Origin: JAWLGW01 sp964569055
GTDB taxonomy: Bacteria; Planctomycetota; J058
Reading direction: 5' to 3'
DNA: 5,992 bases
NCBI GenBank assembly: GCA_964569055.1
Contig: CAZMSZ010000435.1
Span: forward strand, 1-5,992
A program made the position numbers and the translations under genes. Under the pieces are notes generated by a model. It ran no database searches and was not told the origin of the DNA. It worked only from the letters and a program-made list of their open reading frames with translations. Of the stretch, positions 1-5,992 are shown piece after piece (within the stretch, counting starts at the first letter, position 1; each line of letters begins with the position of its first letter).

Positions 1-27
1 AGGCCGATCCGCTCCGCGGATCGGCCT
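1..27. terminator. Strong stem-loop, probable transcription terminator
   Basis: A perfect inverted repeat: the 10-base arms at 1-10 and 18-27 are exact reverse complements, and two more pairs inside (G11-C17, C12-G16) extend the stem to 12 bp with a 3-base loop. There is no T-run on either side, so it is not a textbook intrinsic terminator. High-GC bacteria often have such U-less hairpins behind genes. It most likely ends a gene lying to the left of the window, but that gene cannot be seen. The left arm begins at the first base, so the stem may extend further. Confidence 0.5.
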
Positions 28-46
28 CCGCGCCCCACGAAATCAG

Positions 47-74
47 AACGGGGCGAGTTGGTGCTCGCCCCGTT
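47..74. terminator. Second perfect stem-loop, possible terminator
   Basis: The arms 47-57 and 64-74 are exact reverse complements (11 bp) around a 6-base loop. It lies 19 bases after the first hairpin. Read on the minus strand, the stem is followed by a short T-containing stretch (TTCTGATTT, including the last two stem bases), so it would work slightly better as a leftward terminator. Read on the plus strand it is followed by G-rich sequence. Function is inferred from structure only. It could equally be a tandem partner of the first hairpin or a protein-binding site. Confidence 0.45.
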
Positions 75-91
75 GGTGGGTGTGAGGGTTA

Positions 92-222
92 GTGGCTGTC
101 GCTCCTATGGGTCCGCCTCGCGAGGAGCGGGCGGGTGAAGGTGTGGCTGTCGCTGAGGCGGCACCCCCTCGCGCGAAGGCCGAGTGTGTGTGGCTGTCGC
201 CGAGACGACCACACCTCGCGCG
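92..222 (+). repeat. Three copies of a two-box repeat, about 50 bp apart
   Basis: The 11-mer GTGGCTGTCGC occurs exactly at 92-102, 143-153 and 190-200. Each copy is followed, after exactly 13 unconserved bases, by CCTCGCG (116-122, 167-173, 214-220). In copies 2 and 3 this second box extends to CCTCGCGCG; in copy 1 it forms the palindrome CCTCGCGAGG (116-125). Copies 2 and 3 are also preceded by GT. Copy starts are 51 and 47 bases apart. A degraded fourth first box lies at 243-253, without its second box. The fixed inter-box distance with variable bases between shows real structure rather than GC bias. Possible explanations are protein-binding sites, a dispersed intergenic repeat, or folded RNA; the sequence does not decide between them. 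Confidence 0.65.
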
Positions 223-262
223 GGCGCGACGGGCGAGCGGGAGTGTCGGTCGCTAACCCGCA

Positions 263-289
263 AGCTGCGCCGACTTCGCCGGCGCAGCT
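263..289. other. Stem-loop upstream of the RING-like gene
   Basis: The arms 263-272 and 280-289 are perfect reverse complements (10 bp) around a 7-base loop. It ends 48 bases before the ATG at 338. It could be a 5' leader structure of the downstream gene, an attenuator-like element or an operator. No T-run follows. Hairpins of this size are not rare in very GC-rich DNA, so function is uncertain. Confidence 0.35.
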
Positions 290-337
290 CGCGGATTGCG
301 CCTTGCCCTCGCGCGGCCGCGATGCTTCGATCGGCGT

Positions 338-865
338 ATGGCGCGCGAGAACGAGCCTCGTCCCTGGGGGGTCGACGAGGACGGCTTCCTCTCCCCGCTG
401 TTCGCCCTCGCGTTCGTGGCGAGCATGTTCGCGGGCTTCGTGATCCCCGCGGCGTTGTTCGGGGACGCCGCTGCCGTCGTGATCCCGCTCGTGTGCGGCG
501 GGTCGCTCGTGCTGTTCCTCGACCGGTGCGCCGCGGCACGCCGTTACCGCGACGACCCGGTGCCGTTGCCGGTCGCGGCCCCCGTGCCGGCGGAGCCCTC
601 GCGCGATCCGGCGGCGGTCGCGGCCCCCGTTCAACCGGAGCCCTCGCCCGATCAGGCCACGCGTTTCCGCTCGTCGGGTCGAGTCACCGTCCAGCTCGAT
701 GAGGACCAGCTCTGCCCGTACTGCCACGTCGACCTCGACCGAAACGAGCACCTGATCAGCTGCGCGGCCTGCAAGACCGTGCTCCACCGCGAGTGCCTGG
801 AGGAGGCGGGGTCCTGCCCCACGATCGGCTGCCGCAACCATCGGCGCTCGGGCCAAGGGAGCTGA
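338..865 (+). CDS. Membrane-anchored protein with C-terminal RING/PHD-like zinc domain
   Basis: A 175-residue protein. After a short polar N-terminus there are two hydrophobic segments (about 18-41 and 44-62), followed by an Arg-rich stretch (RRYR, 68-71), which suggests the rest faces the cytoplasm. Residues 73-108 form a Pro/Ala/Glu-rich linker with an imperfect 15-residue duplication. The C-terminus holds eight metal-ligand candidates: C126, C129, C142, C145, H150, C153, C160 and C165. This C4HC3 order, with CPYC, CAAC and LHREC motifs, is that of a cross-brace two-zinc treble clef and resembles the prokaryotic RING families. Those families are known partly from ubiquitin-like conjugation contexts, but no such partners are visible here, so no ligase activity is claimed. 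The ATG at 338 was chosen; a TTG at 296 would add 14 Arg-rich residues. Neither has a clear ribosome binding site, so initiation may be leaderless. The gene converges on treZ and is probably not functionally linked to it. Alternative: a zinc-binding adaptor domain of another type. Confidence 0.75.
   Translation: MARENEPRPWGVDEDGFLSPLFALAFVASMFAGFVIPAALFGDAAAVVIPLVCGGSLVLFLDRCAAARRYRDDPVPLPVAAPVPAEPSRDPAAVAAPVQPEPSPDQATRFRSSGRVTVQLDEDQLCPYCHVDLDRNEHLISCAACKTVLHRECLEEAGSCPTIGCRNHRRSGQGS
571..653 (+). repeat. 45-bp period tandem duplication inside the linker
   Basis: Bases 571-608 and 616-653 match at 33 of 38 positions with a period of 45 bases (15 codons). Both copies encode the same pattern, VAAPV followed by EPS and D, in the Pro/Ala-rich linker between the membrane segments and the zinc domain. 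An in-frame duplication preserves the reading frame and suggests that linker length is free to vary. Confidence 0.7.
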
Positions 866-869
866 GCCG

Positions 870-889
870 GCGTCTGGATGCGCCAGCGC
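870..889. terminator. Small hairpin between convergent genes, weak terminator candidate
   Basis: CTGG (874-877) pairs with CCAG (883-886) around a 5-base loop. GCG (870-872) pairs with CGC (887-889), with T873 bulged. It lies in the 42-bp gap between the stop of the RING-like gene (865) and the stop of treZ (908), where a bidirectional terminator would be expected. There is no T-run and the stem is short, so support is weak. Confidence 0.25.
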
Positions 890-907
890 GCGGCGGGCTG
901 CGAGGGC

Positions 908-2553
908 TCAGACCAGCACGGCCACGCCGCCAGGCGGCAGGTCGATCCAGCGGGCCGGGGTCACCGGGTCGTAGCCCGTGCGCAGGCCGGCGGGCGCGGC
1001 GAGCGCGACCCGGTGCGGGCGGTCGGGCTCGAGCGGGAGGCGGCGGGGCTGGGTCGAGAAGTTGGCCGCGACCGACGTCTCGGGGCGCTCGAGCACCAGC
1101 CAGCCNNNNNNNNNNNNNNNNNNNNNNNNNNNNNNNNNNNNNNNNNNNNNNNNNNNNNNNNNNNNNNNNNNNNNNNNNNNNNNNNNNNNNNNNNNNNNNN
1201 NNNNNTCCACTCCTCGCCCTGGAACAGCATGGGCAGGCGCGGGGAGCACAGCACCAGGGCCGCCGCGAGCTTGAGGCGCTGGGTGGAGATCAGGTGGCCG
1301 AGGCGCTCGCCGCGGGCGCGGTTGCCGATCTGGTCGTGGGTCTGCAGGTAGCCCACGAAGCGGTGGCCGTCGAGCTCGAGCGGGATCGGGCGGCCGTGGC
1401 AGCGGCCGAGGAACGGGCTGTAGCAGCCGTCGAGCACGAACACCCGCTCGAGCGCCTTGGCGACCTGCGCCAGGCTGCCGAAGTCCTGGTAGTAGCCGTC
1501 GCGCTCGCCGGTGAGCAGGGAGTGCAGCGCGTGGTGCAGGTCGTCGCTCCACTGCGCGTCGCAGCCGTAGCCGCCCGCGAAGCGCGGCGTGACCACGCGC
1601 GGGTCGTTGAGGTTGCTCTCGGCGATCAGGTCGAGCCGGCGGCCGAGCTCGGCCGCGAGGGCGTCGACCTCCGCGCAGAGCTGCTCGAGGAGCGTGGTCG
1701 CCGAGCGGTCGTAGAAGGCGTGGATCGCGTCGAGCCGCAGCGCGTCGAGGTGGTAGTCGCGCAGCCAGGCCAGGGCCCCGTCGCAGATGAACCGGCGCAC
1801 CTCGTCGCTGCCGGCGCCGTCGAGGTTGATCGCGGGGCCCCAGGGGGTCGCGTAGGCGTCGGTGAAGTAGGGGCCGAACTGCGAGAGGTAGTTCCCCTCG
1901 GGGCCGAGGTGGTTGTAGACCACGTCGAGCACCACCGCGAGCCCGCGGGCGTGGCAGGCGTCGACCAGCCGCTTCAGCCCCTCGGGCCCGCCGTAGGCGT
2001 GGTGCGGCGCGAACAGGTCCACCCCGTCGTAGCCCCAGCCGCGCGCGCCCGGGAACTCGGCCACGGGCATCAGCTCGACGTGCGTCACCCCGAGCTCCAC
2101 GAGGTGGTCGAGGCGGTCGATCGTGCTCTCGAACGTGCCGCCCGGGGTGAAGGTGCCGACGTGGAGCTCGTACAGCACCGCCTCCTCCAGGGGAGCCGGC
2201 TCGAACCCGGCGTCGGTCCAGGGGAACAGGCGGTGGTCCACCACGCAGGAGGCGCCGTGCACCCCGTCGGGCTGCCAGGGCGAGCGCGGGTCGGGCAGCG
2301 GGCGGCCGCCGTCCAGCGAGAAGGCGTAGCGCGTCCCGTGGGGCAGCGCGAGCGGCGCGGCCAGACGCCACCAGCCGCGCTCGTGGCGGACGAGCGGCTC
2401 GCGGCGCGCGGCGGCGCCGGTCCCGAGCACCGCCTCGACCCGCTCCGCCGCGGGGGCCCACACCGCGAGCGCGGCCCGCTCCGGCTCGCCGCGCCGAGCC
2501 CGGCGGCGCGAGGGCGCCTCGATCGTCCCGACGCTTCCCTGGGTGACGGTCAC
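908..2553 (-). CDS. treZ: Malto-oligosyltrehalose trehalohydrolase (TreZ), interrupted by assembly gap
   Basis: A cytoplasmic GH13 enzyme that hydrolyses the bond next to the trehalose unit of maltooligosyl trehalose, releasing trehalose; the last step of the TreXYZ route. The N-terminal part (2553-1206, 449 residues) has a carbohydrate-binding beta domain (about 28-105) and the catalytic barrel. Visible GH13 motifs are region I DVVYNH (210-215), region II LRLDAIH with nucleophile D275, region III AESNLNDP with acid/base E312, and region IV LQTHDQIGN with D407. It stops at FQGEEW, where the N-run begins. The remaining 65 residues (1105-908) read as the C-terminal beta domain, beginning GWLVLERPE and ending in TGA. 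From my recollection of the family, about 90-110 residues lie between these points, so the true gap is nearer 300 than 100 bases. The start is GTG at 2553, set by a strong AGGAGG and a 4-bp GTGA overlap with the treY stop, which suggests translational coupling. The halves are out of frame across the Ns, which is expected for a placeholder gap and not evidence of a frameshift. Confidence 0.93.
1106..1205. other. Assembly gap of 100 N inside treZ
   Basis: Exactly 100 consecutive Ns, the conventional placeholder for a scaffold join of unknown length. The treZ half on the right contributes 1348 bases and the half on the left 198. An intact gene therefore needs a gap whose length leaves remainder 2 on division by 3, and 100 does not. 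Nothing can be said about what lies within beyond the expected treZ segment. Confidence 0.97.
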
Positions 2554-5232
2554 GGGCCCACCTCCTCCTTCGCCAGCACGCACACGGGGAACGGCTCCAG
2601 CAGCTTCTGCAGGGGGACGGGGGCGCCCCCCTCGTCGGCCTGGAGTGGCGCGCCGCCGAGCGGCCGCGTCCAGCGGCCCGCCGGCAGCGCGAGCGCGGTG
2701 TCGCCCCAGCCGGGCTCGGGGCCGCGCTCCAGCCCGAGCACCCGGCACGGGGCCACCACGATCAGGCTGCCCGCGCGCACGAACGCCACGACGCGCGCCG
2801 CGTGCCGACCGCTCGCGGCCAGCGGCTGGTAGCCGGCGTCGGCCCCGAACCACTCGGGCCGCGCGCGGCGCAGCTCGAGCACCCGCCGGATCAGCCACAG
2901 CTTGGGGAGCCCGCCGTCCGCCCGGGCCAGCACCTCGTCGGGTCCCATGCGCTCCGCCTCGGCCACCAGGCGCGCGCGCAGCTCGAAGTCGATCGGCCGC
3001 CGGTTGTCGGGGTCGGTCAGGCTCTCGTCCCACAGCTCGCAGCCCTGATAGAAGTCGGGCACGCCGGGGGAGGTCAGCTTGATCAGGGTCTGCGTCAGCG
3101 AGCTCACCCGCGCCGCGGGGAGCAGCGAGGCGAGGAACGCCTCGAGGTCGGCCACCAGCTCGCGGTCCTCGAGCAGCCCGCGCGCGAAGGCGGCGACCGC
3201 CGCCTCGTACTCCGCGTCGACCCGCGTCCAGGAGGTGCGCTCCTTCGCCTCGCGCCCGGCCTTCTCCAGGTAGCCGAGCAGCCGCTCGGCCGAGAGCGGC
3301 CAGGCCGCGACCAGCGTCTGGTAGATCGTGTACTCGGTGGGGCGGTCGACCCGCTCCCCGCCGCGGTGCCGCGCGGCGAGGCGCGACCAGCGCTGGACCG
3401 CGTCGCGCCAGCGGTCTGGGATCTCGGACAGGAGCGAGAGGCGCACGCGCGCGTCCTCGCTGCGCTTGGTGTCGTGGGTGGAGGTGGCCAGCATGGCCCG
3501 CGGCCAGCGGGTCTGGGCGCGCTGGTTGAAGGCGTGCAGCTCCTCCACGCTGGTGCCGAACCGGTCGGGGGCGCCGCCCACCTCGTTGAGTGAGAGCAGG
3601 TGGGGGTAGCAGTAGAAGGCGGTGTCCTCCATGCCCTTGGCCATGGCCGGCCCGCACAGCTGCTGGAAGCGGTCGACGAGGTCGGCCTCGAGCTCCCCCG
3701 GCACGCGCCCGCACAGCAGCTCGCGCAGGAACCCGAGCAGCTCGCGGTCGAGCTCGGGCCGGTCGCGGGCCGCCTGGTCCACCGCCGCCTGGATGTAGGC
3801 CACGTCCCGCTCCTGGGCCATCTCGCCCTGGCGCACGTAGGTGCGGTACACCGGCAGGCAGGTGATCAGCTCGGCGAGCGCCTCGCGCAGCTCCTCGCGG
3901 GTGAAGTCGCGGTAGCGGCGGTGGCGCTCGCACACCCGCACCAGCACCGAGGTCAGCCGGTTGAGGTCGCTGCCGAGGAGCTCGCGCACGACCATCCGCT
4001 TCTTGTCGCGGACCAGCACGTCGAGCTCGGGGAGCTCCTGCCCGCACAGCTCGGCGTACACGCTTCGCAGCGGCTCGGCGCCGGCGGGGTCGACGAACAG
4101 CCCGCCGACCACGTTGAGGAACGAGTAGCCCGTGGCACCGTCGACCGGCCAGGTCGGCGGGAGCTCCTCCTCGCGCTCGAGGATCTTCTCCACCACGATC
4201 CAGGCGCGCGGGGCCGCGCGGCGGAGCCGGCGCAGGTAGCCCTCGGGGTCGCGCAGCCCGTCGGGGTGGTCGACGCGCAGCCCGTCCGCCAGGCCCTGCT
4301 GGACCCACTCCAGCACCAGGCGGTGCGTCTCCTCGAACACCTCCTCGTGGTCCATGCGCAGCGCGGCGAGGGTGTCGATGTCGAAGAACCGCCGGTAGTC
4401 GAGGTCGTGCCGCGCCGCGCGCCAGAACGCCAGGCGGTAGTTCTGGCCCTCGAGCATGGCGTGCAGCTCGTCGGGCTCGGCGTTGATCCGCCCGATCGTG
4501 TCGTCCACCGCCGCGGCGCTCTCGGGGCGCTCGGCGAACAGCCGCAGGACGTAGCGGCCGACCACCGCCTTGTCGCGGTGCCGGCGGCGCAGGCTCTCGT
4601 CGTCGGTCAGCGAGGGGCTCGGGAGCGAGGCGACCGCGTCGCCGAGGAAGCCGAGCTCGTCGTCCCCGCTCTCCTCCGAGGCGCGGGCGAGCAGGCCGTG
4701 CAGCGAGATCGGCGCGACCGGCAGCACGTGGTCGTGGACGCGCACGGTGAAGCTGCCGCCCTCGCGCGCGATCCGGATGTCGCCCGCCTCGAGCATGCGG
4801 CCGTAGTGCTCGCCCAGGATCGGGAGCAGCACCTTGTCGCGCAGCCGCTCCTCGTGCGGGTCCCAGTCGACGTCGAAGAAGTGGGCGTAGCGGCTGGCGG
4901 GGCCGTTCTCGAGCACGTCCCACCACCACACGTTGTCGCGGGTGGCGATGCTCATGTGGTTGGGGACGATGTCGACGACCAGCCCCATGGCGTGCTCGGC
5001 CAGGGTCCGCGTCAGCCGCGCGAACGCCTCCGCCCCGCCCAGGTCCTCGTTGACCCGCCCGTGGTCGACCACGTCGTAGCCGTGCGTGCTCCCGGGCGCG
5101 GCCTGGAAGGGGGGCGACACGTAGACGTGCGAGATCCCGAGCCGCGCCAGGTAGGGCGCCACCGCCGCCGCGTCGTCGAAGCCGAAGCCGGGGCGGAGCT
5201 GCAGCCTGTAGGTGGCGCGGGGCGTGCGCGGC

Positions 5233-5243
<11 letters not shown>
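2550..5243 (-). CDS. treY: Malto-oligosyltrehalose synthase (TreY), long form
   Basis: An 897-residue cytoplasmic GH13 enzyme that rearranges the reducing-end alpha-1,4 bond of a malto-oligosaccharide into an alpha,alpha-1,1 bond, making maltooligosyl trehalose. The N-terminus begins with the family signature ATYRLQL (10-16). GH13 region I is DIVPNH (91-96). Region II, GLRVDHPDGL, carries nucleophile D325. Region III, IVVEKIL, carries acid/base E352. Region IV, STHDTKRSED, carries D591. LTSPGVPDFYQG (723-734) is another conserved TreY block. As I recall, the Sulfolobus enzyme is about 720 residues with these catalytic residues near 228, 255 and 443. The extra length here thus sits mainly before region II (about 97 residues) and between regions III and IV (about 50), as in other long bacterial TreY proteins. 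The start is GTG at 5243, with GGAGGT 8 bases upstream and an 11-bp overlap with the treX stop. The stop overlaps the treZ start. Confidence 0.96.
2560..2570 (-). promoter_or_regulatory. Ribosome binding site of treZ
   Basis: On the minus strand this reads AAGGAGGAGGT, followed by six bases and the GTG at 2553-2551. It is an extended match to the anti-Shine-Dalgarno sequence. It fixes the treZ start at the GTG that overlaps the treY stop, and it lies wholly inside the last codons of treY. Confidence 0.85.

Positions 5244-5992
<749 letters not shown>

Noticed and set aside
92..253. Possible CRISPR array
   Set aside because: The repeated parts are only 11 and 7 bases with variable sequence between them, spacing is irregular (51, 47, 53), and no cas gene is in view.
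296..337. TTG start giving a 189-residue RING-like protein
   Set aside because: It adds only an Arg-rich 14-residue extension with no ribosome binding site. The ATG at 338 is a better start codon and puts a typical short polar N-terminus before the first membrane segment. It cannot be fully excluded.
89..856. A 255-codon minus-strand open frame opposite the RING-like gene and the repeats
   Set aside because: The plus-strand reading has membrane segments and a complete zinc-ligand set; the minus reading is Arg-rich without motifs. The SDSH peptides at its end merely reflect the DNA repeat, and the third copy falls in another frame (spacings 51 and 47).
926..938. Hairpin GCCGCC-A-GGCGGC near the treZ stop
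   Set aside because: It has a one-base loop and lies within conserved C-terminal codons, so it is explained by coding of Pro/Gly residues at high GC.
908..2553. treZ as a frameshifted pseudogene
   Set aside because: The frame change occurs only across the N placeholder, and both flanks read cleanly as TreZ with all three catalytic residues intact.
793..2832. A 679-codon plus-strand open frame crossing the N-run and the treZ/treY boundary
   Set aside because: It runs through undetermined sequence and lies opposite treZ, with a low-complexity translation. It also starts inside the RING-like gene in another frame.
961..4929. A 1322-codon minus-strand open frame spanning most of treY and treZ
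   Set aside because: Its first 792 codons are Arg/Ala/Pro-rich and out of frame with the well-recognised treY. Only the part from 2553 is real, as treZ, and beyond the Ns it is in the wrong frame. The long openness is a result of high GC.

Overview
The window is very GC-rich (about 70% or more by eye). It carries the end of a trehalose-from-glycogen operon on the minus strand and one small convergent gene on the plus strand. GC richness, GTG starts and the gene order treX-treY-treZ (the same order as in Mycobacterium tuberculosis) suggest a high-GC bacterium, most likely an actinobacterium. I cannot place it further from sequence alone.

Layout from left to right. Positions 1-337 hold no convincing gene. 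This stretch is instead rich in structure: two strong tandem stem-loops (1-27 and 47-74), three regularly built repeats that share two conserved boxes at a fixed distance (92-222), and another stem-loop (263-289). Positions 338-865 (+) encode a 175-residue protein with two predicted membrane segments, a Pro/Ala-rich linker containing a 15-residue duplication, and a C-terminal C4HC3 zinc-binding domain resembling prokaryotic RING-finger domains. A 42-bp convergent gap with a small hairpin follows. The rest, 908-5992 (-), is treZ, treY and the C-terminal third of treX, transcribed right to left. treX and treY overlap by 11 bp. treY and treZ overlap by 4 bp. Both internal GTG starts have good ribosome binding sites.

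The three enzymes form one pathway. TreX debranches glycogen to linear malto-oligosaccharides. TreY converts the reducing-end linkage to an alpha,alpha-1,1 bond, giving maltooligosyl trehalose. TreZ then releases trehalose. The catalytic Asp/Glu/Asp set is visible in TreY and TreZ, and the last of the three is visible in the TreX fragment.

A run of exactly 100 N (1106-1205) interrupts treZ. The two halves of treZ are not in the same frame across 100 bases, so this is a placeholder for a gap of unknown size rather than a measured length. The operon itself is ordinary. The parts worth a second look are the membrane RING-like protein and the repeat/hairpin region upstream of it.
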